From NCBI GenBank assembly GCA_902779575.1, contig CACZBW010000011.1:33864-97863 (forward strand): 64,000 nucleotides of DNA. Reading direction: 5' to 3'. Source of the DNA: an uncultured Lachnospiraceae bacterium. Lineage in GTDB: Bacteria > Bacillota > Clostridia > Lachnospirales > Lachnospiraceae. The notes under the pieces are model-generated. The model was not told the origin of the DNA. It saw only the letters and a list, made by a program, of their open reading frames with translations, and searched no databases. Shown here in pieces: positions 34,249 through 42,710 of this stretch. The translations under genes were made by a program, and so were the position numbers. The stretch's first letter is position 1, and each line of letters begins with the position of its first letter.

Positions 34249-35214
34249 TTACAGATTTACGATATTGACCGGAGCGCCTGCCTGAAAGGCCCTGATGTTT
34301 TCTGCTGTAATATCCATAATCCGCTGGCGGGCCGCCTGCGCCGCCCAGGAAATGTGCGGAGTAATCAGGCAGTTCTTTGCAGACAGAAGGGGATTGTCCT
34401 CCCGGATTGGTTCCGTGGAGACAACGTCGACGCCGGCTGCGTACACCTTGCCGGAATTAAGTGCGTCCGCAAGATCCTGTTCCACTACCAGCTGGCCGCG
34501 GCTGTTATTAATGATGATAACACCGTCCTTCATCTTTGCAATATTGGCTGCGTTAATAATTCCTTCCGTTTCCGGGAAGAGCGGGCAGTGCAGGAAAATG
34601 ACATCCGATTCGGCCAGCAGGACGTCCAGTTCTGTATACTCAGCAAGGGCCCTTCCGGCGTCGCTTTGGAAGGTGTCGTAAGCCAGTACCCGCATATCCA
34701 TTGCCTTAAGGATCCGCGCGGTGGTCTGTCCGATTCTTCCCAGGCCGATCACGCCGGCTGTCTTGCCGCTCAGTTCGATCATCGGGAAATCCCAGTAGCA
34801 CCAGTCAGTGCTGTTCTGCCATCTGCCGGCCTTTACTGTATCGGAATGATGCTGATAATGGGAACAGATCTCCAGCAGCAGGCCGACCGCGTACTGGCCG
34901 ACAATCTGAGTGCCGTAGGTCGGAACGTTCGCGACGAGGATTCCTTTTTTCTTAGCGTATGCGCAGTCTACCACGTTGTAGCCGGTTGCTAAAACCGCGA
35001 TCATTTTCAGGTTCGGACACCTGTCCATGGTAGCAGCGGAAAGGGGCGTCTTGTTGGTCACCGCGATCTCCGCGCTGCCGATCGCTTCCGCGATCTCCGG
35101 AGACTCCGAATAGGAAATCCGGTCGTGAACTGTCAGTTCACCCAGCTGCGCAAGCCCTTCCCAGGAGAGGTCGCCGGGATTCTCTGTATAGCCGTCAAGA
35201 ACAACAATTTTCAT
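34249..35214 (-). CDS. D-2-hydroxyacid dehydrogenase (hydroxypyruvate reductase-like)
   Basis: A 321-residue NAD(P)-dependent dehydrogenase. The Rossmann motif is VIGLGRIGQTTARIL, preceded by the substrate-domain segment VLATGYNVVDCAYAKKKGI, and the catalytic triad is indicated by NNSRGQLVVE (Arg), DVVSTEP (Glu) and TPHISWAA (His). The length and motifs fit hydroxypyruvate/glyoxylate reductases. Two adjacent ATG codons (35217 and 35214) follow GAGG; the second is at the better distance. With the downstream glycerate kinase it suggests reduction of hydroxypyruvate to D-glycerate, then phosphorylation. Confidence 0.9.
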   Translation of the reverse strand: MKIVVLDGYTENPGDLSWEGLAQLGELTVHDRISYSESPEIAEAIGSAEIAVTNKTPLSAATMDRCPNLKMIAVLATGYNVVDCAYAKKKGILVANVPTYGTQIVGQYAVGLLLEICSHYQHHSDTVKAGRWQNSTDWCYWDFPMIELSGKTAGVIGLGRIGQTTARILKAMDMRVLAYDTFQSDAGRALAEYTELDVLLAESDVIFLHCPLFPETEGIINAANIAKMKDGVIIINNSRGQLVVEQDLADALNSGKVYAAGVDVVSTEPIREDNPLLSAKNCLITPHISWAAQAARQRIMDITAENIRAFQAGAPVNIVNL

Positions 35215-35527
35215 CATGATCCTCACAATCCGGGAATCCGGCTTCTGCCCGTTTCCCTGAACTCAAAACATCTGTGCCGGAACGCCGCAGCTGTTCCGGA
35301 TATGGTACCGTCAGCCGGTTGAGTCATATAGAAATTCCTCCGCTGATGGCCATTTACATTTGTGAAATCTTTCTTACCTGCTATCTTAACATAACTGAAT
35401 TTGCATTACTTATAGATTTTTTGTCTATAAAAAATAGAATTTTTTTATATTTATAACCGGACCGGATGGTCAGGCAGAAGCTGTGCCTTTCCTGTTTCCG
35501 GATCGCGGCGCAGAGTGTTCCGGCATC
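35215..35527. other. AT-rich spacer with palindrome between dehydrogenase and tadC
   Basis: This 313-base region between two leftward genes is sharply AT-rich at 35390-35450. TTATAGA (35410-35416) pairs with TCTATAA (35424-35430) across a seven-base T-rich loop, and TCTAT-A5-ATAGA is followed by seven T residues. The structures could terminate a rightward transcript or act as an operator for the dehydrogenase promoter. Confidence 0.4.
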
Positions 35528-36868
35528 TTACATGGCCAGGAATGCGGGCACCATGATGACGGCCAGGACGACGCCGAACATCATGATCATGGGAAGCAGC
35601 ATCTTTATCCCTGCTTTTTCACCGAGCTTGCGCGCAATCATTTTATGCTGTTCCATGGACATCAGAGCTTCCCGCTCCAGGAGCCGGGTGAGGCCCCGCG
35701 ACCCCTTTTTCAGATTCTGAGAGAGGAGAGAGCCCAGTTTAATATAGGTGGGCAGGCCGCAGCGCCTGCCGAAATTTTCATAAGCGACGGCCTCCGGGAC
35801 GCCGCTTTTCATTTCCCGCAGGGCCAGCAGCATCTCTTCATAGACATAGCGTTTCCCGGCCTTTTCCGCCTGATACTGTGCCGTGACGCGGGCAAAGGCG
35901 CCGCGGATTGTGAGACCCGCTCCCAGCAGCATCGTCAGTTTCCAGAGCATTTCAGAATAATCGAGATCCAGCTGGTCGTGACGGGCTTTTGCTTCGTCGT
36001 GGATTTTCTGGTCGGAATGGGTCCAGAGAAGGCATGGCGTGAGGATCGCGAAAAGGATCAGAAGATAATAGGCGGAGCTTTTCGGATAATACCAGCGCAG
36101 GGTGCGGTCTCCGATTTTTGAGGGGAGACGGATGCTTTCATTTTCCGGATCTTTTTCCTGGGCGTTCCGGACAGCCCGGCGGATCTCCATATGCAGCTGC
36201 TCGCTGTCTGTCAGCTCCTGCGGGTAAAGACGGGCGGAGAAGGACCAGGTGCGGACCTGGCTCTGGCAGCTCAGGGTGACGGTGATATTGACGATGCTTC
36301 CGGCGCTGAGTACCTCGCCGATAATCATGCCGTTTTCATCGATCATGCCGTAGGGAGTCACCTCGTAGGAGGCTTCGACGATGCCGTTCTGAAGAGTTTC
36401 CGGGAAGGAAAGAGGCCTGCTGACATAATCCAGGCTCTCATTGTCCTGAAGGATGATGCCGGCCAGCTCTTCCTGGGCGGCTGTGAGGAAAGCCCGGACC
36501 TCCACGCGGGAGTAGCTGCGCGGTTCAAGGAGAATCTCGAAGGCTTCGGATTCCTCCTCGCCGGATATGGTCAGATTCAGATTGCTGCTGGAAGCATTTT
36601 CCCCGTATCCGGGACGGGTGAGGATGCCTCCGGAGACAGAGCGGTCTTTGCGTGCTTCCGTGATCAGGACAGCCGCAAGAAGGATCAGCGCGCCGAAGGA
36701 AACAAGAAGGGTATTGGCGATTTTACGCACGTAATACTCCCTGGCGCAGTTCTTCTTTCCGGAATTCAGCTGGAACAGTTCCTGGTTGAGCGCGCATTTC
36801 TTCTCACCGAGGCCTAACCGGTCACAGATGAAAGCGGCGGGGCGGATGCAGGGATTGGGGAGGGTCAT
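35528..36868 (-). CDS. TadC-like type II secretion F protein with extracytoplasmic insert
   Basis: A 446-residue inner-membrane platform protein of the Tad/type II secretion F family. The C-terminal half carries the GspF domain (MLWKLTMLLGAGLTIRGAFARVT, EEMLLALREMKSGVPEAVAYENFGRR) and ends with a membrane helix (MLLPMIMMFGVVLAVIMVPAF). The N-terminal half is atypical: one helix near residue 48, about 190 extracytoplasmic residues rich in beta strands, then a second helix near residue 285. Ordinary TadC proteins are about 300 residues and lack this part. Start 36868 follows AAAGGAG. It is the third gene of a leftward tad set. Confidence 0.82.
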   Translation of the reverse strand: MTLPNPCIRPAAFICDRLGLGEKKCALNQELFQLNSGKKNCAREYYVRKIANTLLVSFGALILLAAVLITEARKDRSVSGGILTRPGYGENASSSNLNLTISGEEESEAFEILLEPRSYSRVEVRAFLTAAQEELAGIILQDNESLDYVSRPLSFPETLQNGIVEASYEVTPYGMIDENGMIIGEVLSAGSIVNITVTLSCQSQVRTWSFSARLYPQELTDSEQLHMEIRRAVRNAQEKDPENESIRLPSKIGDRTLRWYYPKSSAYYLLILFAILTPCLLWTHSDQKIHDEAKARHDQLDLDYSEMLWKLTMLLGAGLTIRGAFARVTAQYQAEKAGKRYVYEEMLLALREMKSGVPEAVAYENFGRRCGLPTYIKLGSLLSQNLKKGSRGLTRLLEREALMSMEQHKMIARKLGEKAGIKMLLPMIMMFGVVLAVIMVPAFLAM

Positions 36869-36981
36869 GGGACTCCTTTCGTTGATGCAGAAAGCTGCCG
36901 TTTGTTCCGGCGCGGCTTCAGCGGGAGGGGATTTGACTGCGGGGGCTTTAAAAGAGGCAGGAATGCCGCCAGCGCTCTGAT

Positions 36982-37791
36982 TCAGACTTCGATATGCATG
37001 ATCCGCTTTCCGATGAAGAACGCGATTACATAGACGATCAGGCTTATGGTCATAATAAAAATGCCGGCCGGATTGTGGTAACAGGGGTCCAGAAAGCCCG
37101 GGGATGTGATGGTGATGTAGCCGATCAGGGCGAGAGGAACGATGCACATGATCCGCTGCTCGGATACCTTTCCGGTAATGTTGGCTTCGATTTCCTGCCG
37201 GGTTTCGTTTTTGGACTGGATCGCGCTTACCGTATTGCGGATGATGGACATGAGGTCGCCGCCGGTCCGCTTCGCGGTCTGGAAGACTTCCGCAAAGTTG
37301 CGCACGTCGTCGACATGGGAGCGGCGCCCAAGGTCCAGGAGCAGGCCTTCGATGGGGACGTTCAGGCTGGTCTGCAGGATAATGTAGCGGAATTCCGTGA
37401 CAATGAAGGAATCCGGCTCGTAGATCTTCCTGAGCTCATTCAGGGCCTCTTTCCAGGCGTTCTCGATGGCATAACCGGCCTGGAGAGAAGCGTTGACCAG
37501 CTGCATGCCTGTGGTAAACTGCCGGAGCATTTCCAGCCGCCGCTGCTCCAGCAGATCCTTTTTCCGCATTTTCAGAAAGAGGGGAAGTCCGGGAGAAAAG
37601 AGGAGGGCGGCGAGAAGGGAGCGGTAGAAGAGCATGGCGATCAGAAGGTCGAGTCCTGCATATATGGCACAGTTCAGGATGAATTCGCGGCGGGTGAAAT
37701 GCCGGCTTCCGTAATCCGGCATAACTTCCCGGCCTTTCCGTTTCGGACGGGAAAGGGTTCCCGCCCGGGAGGGGCGCATAGCTTTTTTCAT
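36982..37791 (-). CDS. TadB-like type II secretion F protein
   Basis: A 269-residue membrane platform protein for a Tad-type pilus or secretion machine. The GspF-type core is LRQFTTGMQLVNASLQAGYAIENAW, followed by VFQTAKRTGGDLMSIIRNTVSAI, and membrane helices flank it (an N-terminal pair near 40-75, a C-terminal pair ending in VIAFFIGKRIMHIEV). The start at 37791 has GGAG six bases upstream; an alternative at 37854 adds 21 residues without a good site. It lies between the ATPase gene and the TadC-like gene. Confidence 0.85.
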   Translation of the reverse strand: MKKAMRPSRAGTLSRPKRKGREVMPDYGSRHFTRREFILNCAIYAGLDLLIAMLFYRSLLAALLFSPGLPLFLKMRKKDLLEQRRLEMLRQFTTGMQLVNASLQAGYAIENAWKEALNELRKIYEPDSFIVTEFRYIILQTSLNVPIEGLLLDLGRRSHVDDVRNFAEVFQTAKRTGGDLMSIIRNTVSAIQSKNETRQEIEANITGKVSEQRIMCIVPLALIGYITITSPGFLDPCYHNPAGIFIMTISLIVYVIAFFIGKRIMHIEV

Positions 37792-37915
37792 TTCCATCTC
37801 CATTCTGCCGGCTCCTGCCGGCAGTACAGACAGCCTTTTTATATGAATCATCATTCTGCAGCTTACTGCTGACGGCCGGCTTTATTTTGATCTGCGGCGT
37901 AAATCACGGGAAATC

Positions 37916-39151
37916 CTACATTCCTTTCAGGGAGATCCCGGCCCGCTCCAGCTTCTGCACGTGCAGGAGCGTCCCGGTCTTTTTCAGTTCCCCGACCAGG
38001 CGGCCCTTTTTGTCTTCCCCCTGGATCTCATATTCAAAGATGGGATGCGTGCGGATCTCCCCGGTCGGAATGTCATATCCGTCAATCTCTACGATCTCGA
38101 GGACTTTTCTGCTTTTGTCGCGCATGCGGCTTAAATGGACCATGATGTCGATGCCGGAGGCGATCTGCCGGCGGATGGCGGGGATCGGGATCTCGAGCCC
38201 CATCAGGACCATGGTCTCAAGGCGGGAGAGCATGTCGTTCGGACTGTTGCCGTGTCCGGTGGAGAGACTGCCGTCATGTCCGGTGTTGAGGGACTGAAGC
38301 ATGTCTATGGTTTCGGCGCCGCGGACCTCTCCGACGATTATACGGTCCGGCCTCATGCGGAGGCTTGACTTGATCAGATCGCGGATGGTGACTTCGCCCA
38401 TCCCCTCCGCGTTGGCTTTGCGCGCCTCGAGCCGCACCAGGTTGCGGACGCCCTGAATCTGGAGTTCCGCGTTGTCTTCTATGGTTATGATCCGCTCATC
38501 CTTCGGAACATAGTTGGAAAGGGCGTTTAAAAAGGTTGTCTTTCCGGATCCGGTCCCGCCGGAAATGAAGATGTTATAACCGGCCTCCACCAGATTTTTG
38601 AGAAAGTCAGCGGCTTCCTGGGAACAGGACTTCCAGCTGATCAGCTGCTTCATGGAAATCGGGTTGTCCGGGAAACGCCGGATGGTGATGACAGGGCCTT
38701 CGATCGCGATGGGATTCATGACGATATTGACGCGGGCTCCGTTTTCCAGCCGGGCGTCTACGATTGATACCGCCTCATTGGCAACCCTGTTGCAGCCGGC
38801 CACAATCTGCTGGACGATATCCTGCAGTTTCTCCCGGGAGGAGAAGCGGCGCTCCCATCGGGACAGGCGGCCGGCGCGCTCGATATAGATTCCTTCCGTT
38901 CCGTTGACCATGATCTCCGTAACCGTGTCGTCGTCGATGAGTTCCTGCAGGAGGTCAAGCCGCCGCACGGAATTGAACAGCTCCGTGCGCATTTTGATCC
39001 GGTCCGGGAGGCGCATGCGCCTGCGGGGATCGCTCTGGGCGATCAGCTCGTCGATCAGGACATAGATTTCGTCGTCGGTAAGGTCCCGGGAGAGTTCCAG
39101 TTTTTCCATGAGCGCGGCGCGGCATTCCAGAAAACGCTGGTGATCCATCAT
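37916..39151 (-). CDS. CpaF/TadA family secretion ATPase
   Basis: A 411-residue hexameric ATPase powering a Tad-type pilus or related secretion system. The N-terminal domain is followed by the ATPase core with Walker [10 protein letters not shown] (198-206), [13 protein letters not shown] with the Asp-box acid residues, and the histidine-box [18 protein letters not shown]. It lacks an FHA or MinD-like N-terminus, as expected for CpaF. A GGAGG site lies before the ATG at 39151. It heads a three-gene leftward set with TadB- and TadC-like genes; no pilin, prepilin peptidase, RcpA or TadZ gene is found nearby. Confidence 0.92.
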   Translation of the reverse strand: MMDHQRFLECRAALMEKLELSRDLTDDEIYVLIDELIAQSDPRRRMRLPDRIKMRTELFNSVRRLDLLQELIDDDTVTEIMVNGTEGIYIERAGRLSRWERRFSSREKLQDIVQQIVAGCNRVANEAVSIVDARLENGARVNIVMNPIAIEGPVITIRRFPDNPISMKQLISWKSCSQEAADFLKNLVEAGYNIFISGGTGSGKTTFLNALSNYVPKDERIITIEDNAELQIQGVRNLVRLEARKANAEGMGEVTIRDLIKSSLRMRPDRIIVGEVRGAETIDMLQSLNTGHDGSLSTGHGNSPNDMLSRLETMVLMGLEIPIPAIRRQIASGIDIMVHLSRMRDKSRKVLEIVEIDGYDIPTGEIRTHPIFEYEIQGEDKKGRLVGELKKTGTLLHVQKLERAGISLKGM

Positions 39152-39271
39152 GACAGTTTCCTCCTTCCGGTGAAAATGGCAGCATTCCTGTCGGACGGGA
39201 CCCGCAAAAGCCGCCAGCCCATAACAAAAACGTGCAAATCAACAGAATATTAAAAGAAATATAGGATTATC

Positions 39272-39301
39272 TTGTGCAAAGTGTATATGTGGGTGTATAA
39301 T
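39272..39301 (+). promoter_or_regulatory. Sigma-A-like promoter of the ABC importer genes
   Basis: TTGTGC (39272-39277) and TATAAT (39296-39301) are separated by 18 bases in AT-rich DNA, about 95 bases before the binding-protein ATG. Confidence 0.6.
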
Positions 39302-39394
39302 CGGTTCGACAGGTTCTCCGGGTCGGAATCCGGGGAAACAATATAAATTTCTGCCGCCGTTTCAGCGGGGCAGTCACAGAAGGAGGAAAATGTG

Positions 39395-40726
39395 ATGAAG
39401 AAAAGATTGATGACAGTACTGGCAGTTGGGTGCATCGCCGCGGGCGTGGCCGCCGGCAGCATTTACGCCGAGGATACGAAGTCCATCATCGAGCAGGCAC
39501 AGGAAATGACCCTGGAGGAACTTGCGGCAAAGGCGATCGAGGAATCGAACGGCGCAACCTTCTACGGCGTGGGCAATTCCAGCCGCGGCAAGACAGCTCT
39601 TCCTACCTTCATCGAATATCTGCAGACGATCGATCCCTCCTATAACATGGAGTTCGACTGGCAGCAGCCCAAGAACAACAAGATCTTTGAGCAGCTGCAG
39701 GCAGATTCCCTGAAGCCGAGCGGTACATTTGCCATGACCCTGATCCAGGACGGAAACCAGATTCAGTCCAAGATGGCGGATACCGGCATTCTGGATACCT
39801 TCATTCCGAAGGAGTGGGCAGAGGCGAACGGGGTGACCGCAGCGGATTATGACGGATTCCTTGAGCTTCAGCTTCTGAACAAGGTGTTCATGTACAACTG
39901 CACAGGCGACAAGGTTTATGACAACTGCTGGGATTTCGTGGCGGAGGGAAGCCATCCGCTCTTCATGGGCGTTGATTCCGAGATCGTCGGCAAAAACTTC
40001 CTGTATATGCTGACCAAGGATGAGTACGCGCAGTACCTGAAGGATGCTTTCGATGCTCTTCCGGATGAGGAGAAAGCATATTTCCAGCCGACTATCGACG
40101 CGGAGGCAGAAGATGCGGAACTGTTCGGACTGGGTGAGAACGGCGCTTATGCGCTTGCCTATATTAAGCTCTGGGTCGGCGCTTATAATGAGCAGACCGA
40201 TGACGGCCCGATCTGCCAGACCCTGGTGGATGCTTCCGCTACCGATCAGTCCGGCCTTCTTGTTTATTCCAAGCTTCGTTCTGTGGAAGAGTCCGCTGCC
40301 GTTTCTGTCAACAACATCAAGGTTGCGGCTTATGAAGACGGTTATGAAGGCTTCGGCGGATACGGCTACTGCCATTATCTGTTCGTAACAGACAACAGCC
40401 CGCTTCCGTGGACTGCATGCGCGTTCATTTCCTACATGACCACCACAGCGGAAGGCTTTGACGCGTGGGGCAAGGATATGGGCGGATATTCTTCCAATCC
40501 GGAAGTCGCTGCCAAGATCGAGGAGATCTACAACCATAAGCAGGGCGGCTACAATGAGGCTGGCGAGGATGAATTCCCGGCCAAGGATGACCGCGGCAAA
40601 GAATGGTGGGTCAACGACGGCAAGCTGATCGTTGAGGATCCGGCTTACTGTGCATCCGTTGACTTTACGGTAGGCAGCTGGGTGGAGATGCTTGACCACT
40701 ATACCGGCGAAGAAGCGGCTGAATAA
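39395..40726 (+). CDS. ABC transporter substrate-binding protein (ferric-iron-type family)
   Basis: A 443-residue exported binding protein. The signal peptide is MKKRLMTVLAVGCIAAGVAAG, cleaved probably after SIYA. The mature part has the two-lobed layout of binding proteins paired with FbpB-type permeases, including FYGVGNSSRGKTALPTFIEY near the N-terminus and DNSPLPWTACAFISYMTTTAEGF in the second lobe. AGGAGG lies eight bases before the ATG at 39395. The paired tyrosines that bind ferric iron in FbpA are not evident, so the ligand may be something else (polyamine, phosphonate, sugar phosphate). It is followed by a terminator-like stem, then permease and ATPase genes. Confidence 0.85.
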   Translation: MKKRLMTVLAVGCIAAGVAAGSIYAEDTKSIIEQAQEMTLEELAAKAIEESNGATFYGVGNSSRGKTALPTFIEYLQTIDPSYNMEFDWQQPKNNKIFEQLQADSLKPSGTFAMTLIQDGNQIQSKMADTGILDTFIPKEWAEANGVTAADYDGFLELQLLNKVFMYNCTGDKVYDNCWDFVAEGSHPLFMGVDSEIVGKNFLYMLTKDEYAQYLKDAFDALPDEEKAYFQPTIDAEAEDAELFGLGENGAYALAYIKLWVGAYNEQTDDGPICQTLVDASATDQSGLLVYSKLRSVEESAAVSVNNIKVAAYEDGYEGFGGYGYCHYLFVTDNSPLPWTACAFISYMTTTAEGFDAWGKDMGGYSSNPEVAAKIEEIYNHKQGGYNEAGEDEFPAKDDRGKEWWVNDGKLIVEDPAYCASVDFTVGSWVEMLDHYTGEEAAE

Positions 40727-40768
40727 GTTTTTTCAATCTGAATAGTCCGGCTGCAGATAATCAGGGAC

Positions 40769-40801
40769 GGGCGTGCAAAGGCCGGGAGCTTTTGCACGCC
40801 C
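40769..40801 (+). terminator. Attenuator-like stem after the binding-protein gene
   Basis: GGGCGTGCAAA (40769-40779) pairs perfectly with TTTGCACGCCC (40791-40801), followed by CTTCCATTT. It probably reduces read-through from the binding-protein gene into the permease and ATPase genes. Confidence 0.6.
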
Positions 40802-40812
40802 CTTCCATTTGG

Positions 40813-40839
40813 GGAAACGCTGATTTAATCAGTGTTTCC
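40813..40839. repeat. Palindromic repeat copy between binding protein and permease
   Basis: GGAAACGCTGATT (40813-40825) pairs with AATCAGTGTTTCC (40827-40839) with one G-T wobble. It and the flanking TTAGAGA match the palindrome at 7860-7898, a member of the same dispersed family. Confidence 0.75.
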
Positions 40840-40900
40840 TTAGAGACAGGAGAGCAGGCAGTACCTGCATTTCCTGCAGCATAAAGGAGAGAAGAGCTTG

Positions 40901-42709
40901 ATGACGAAGAAAAGTACTCTTACGATCAATAAGCTGAAAACCTATTTCTCCAAACCTCAGAATGTGATCCTTCTCCTGTTCGGCATTGTGCTCACCTATA
41001 CTACGGTGGCGCCGATCATCGCCATTGTCAGGGACACCTTCAAGATTCATCCGGGCACGATCGACCAGTTTCTGACGAAGAAGTCGGAGGGCTACTCAGC
41101 TGCCAACTATGTGGATCTGTTCACTTCAAAGCTGGCAAAAGTCAACCTGTGGACGCCGCTTCTCAATACCGTCATGCTGGCGGTACTGACCTGCGTCATC
41201 TCGATCCTGTTCGGCGGAATGGTCGCCTTCCTGGTGACGCGCACGAACCTGAGGTTTAAGAAGTATATCAGCTCGATTTTTATATTCCCTTATATCATGC
41301 CGCAGTGGACGCTCGCCGTCGTGTGGCAGCATCTGTTTAATTCAAACGCGGTAACCGGCACGTCCAACGGTCTGCTGACTTCGCTGACCGGTATCACGAT
41401 GCCGCTCTGGTGGTGTCAGGGGCTTTTTCCCTGCGCGGTGGTTCTGGGACTGCACTACACGCCATTTGCCTATATCATGATCGGCGGAATCTTCCGGAAT
41501 ATGGACGCGAACCTTGAGGAGGCCGCCACGATCCTGGATACGCCGAAATGGAAGATTATGACGAGGGTTACGCTCCCCATGATCAAACCGGCCATCCTGT
41601 CCACTATACTGCTGGTATTCGGAAGCGCCATGGGATCCTATCCGGTACCGCATTACCTGAACTTTATAACGCTCTCGACAAAGTATGTATCCATGAATTC
41701 GAAGTATACCGGTGAAGCCAGTATCCTCGCGATTATCATGATGCTCTTCGGAATCATGATCCTCGGTATCAACCAGATGAGTCTGAAGAGCCGCAAGAGC
41801 TATACGACCGTCAGCGGAAAGTCCGGGCAGATTTCGAAGATCAATCTCGGGAAGGCCGGACAGTGGGTCATTGCGGTCATTCTTATATTTGTCACCTTCA
41901 TGACCAGTATTTTCCCGATCGCCCTGTTCGCGATCGAAACCTTCCTGCCCAATCCCGGCGATTACAGCTTCCTTTACACCAGGGATATCAGCCATCTGAC
42001 AACGAAGTGGTGGCTGACCAGAGGTAACGACGCCGGAGCCCTCTACGGTCAGAACGGTATTCTGTTCAACGGCATGATCCTGCGCGCGCTCAAGGGAACG
42101 CTTTTTGTGTCCATCATGTGCGCCCTGATCGCCGGCACGATCGGAACCCTGATCGGCTACGCGGTATCCAAGAACCGCCGCAGCAGGTGGGCGAATTATG
42201 TGAACAATATCGCTTTCCTGCCTTACCTGATGCCGTCCCTGGCAGTCGGCGCCGCCTTCTTCATCCTGTTTTCCAACGGGCGTCTGAACCTGTTTAACAC
42301 ATACACGCTTCTGGTGATTGCGGGCGTCGTCAAATACATCCCGTTTGCCAGCCGCGCGGCGCTCAATTCCATGCTTCAGCTGTCCGGGGAGATCGAGGAA
42401 GCGGCGATTATCCAGGATATTCCCTGGATTAAGCGCATGACCAGAATCATCATACCGATCCAGAAGTCCTCCATCATCAGCGGCTTCATGCTCCCCTTTA
42501 TGACCTGCCTGAGAGAGCTGTCGCTGTTCCTGCTTCTGTGCACGCAGGGATTTATCCTGTCCACTACACTCGACTATTTCGACGAGATGGGGCTTTATGC
42601 ATTTTCAAGCGCCATCAACCTGATCCTGATCGTGCTGCTTCTGGTATTCAACGCACTGGTAAATAAACTCACAGGCGCGAGTCTGGACGAAGGGATTGGA
42701 GGAAACTGA
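40901..42709 (+). CDS. Fused double permease of an FbpB-type ABC importer
   Basis: A 602-residue permease with two complete transmembrane domains fused in one chain, as in iron, thiamine and some phosphonate importers. Each half has about six helices and its own ATPase-docking loop: EEAATILDTPKWKIMTRVTLP in the first half and EEAAIIQDIPWIKRMTRIIIP in the second. AAAGGAG lies before the ATG at 40901 (a TTG precedes it). It sits between the binding-protein gene and the ATPase gene, with stop and start of the latter one base apart. Substrate unknown. Confidence 0.92.
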   Translation: MTKKSTLTINKLKTYFSKPQNVILLLFGIVLTYTTVAPIIAIVRDTFKIHPGTIDQFLTKKSEGYSAANYVDLFTSKLAKVNLWTPLLNTVMLAVLTCVISILFGGMVAFLVTRTNLRFKKYISSIFIFPYIMPQWTLAVVWQHLFNSNAVTGTSNGLLTSLTGITMPLWWCQGLFPCAVVLGLHYTPFAYIMIGGIFRNMDANLEEAATILDTPKWKIMTRVTLPMIKPAILSTILLVFGSAMGSYPVPHYLNFITLSTKYVSMNSKYTGEASILAIIMMLFGIMILGINQMSLKSRKSYTTVSGKSGQISKINLGKAGQWVIAVILIFVTFMTSIFPIALFAIETFLPNPGDYSFLYTRDISHLTTKWWLTRGNDAGALYGQNGILFNGMILRALKGTLFVSIMCALIAGTIGTLIGYAVSKNRRSRWANYVNNIAFLPYLMPSLAVGAAFFILFSNGRLNLFNTYTLLVIAGVVKYIPFASRAALNSMLQLSGEIEEAAIIQDIPWIKRMTRIIIPIQKSSIISGFMLPFMTCLRELSLFLLLCTQGFILSTTLDYFDEMGLYAFSSAINLILIVLLLVFNALVNKLTGASLDEGIGGN

Positions 42710-42710
42710 T

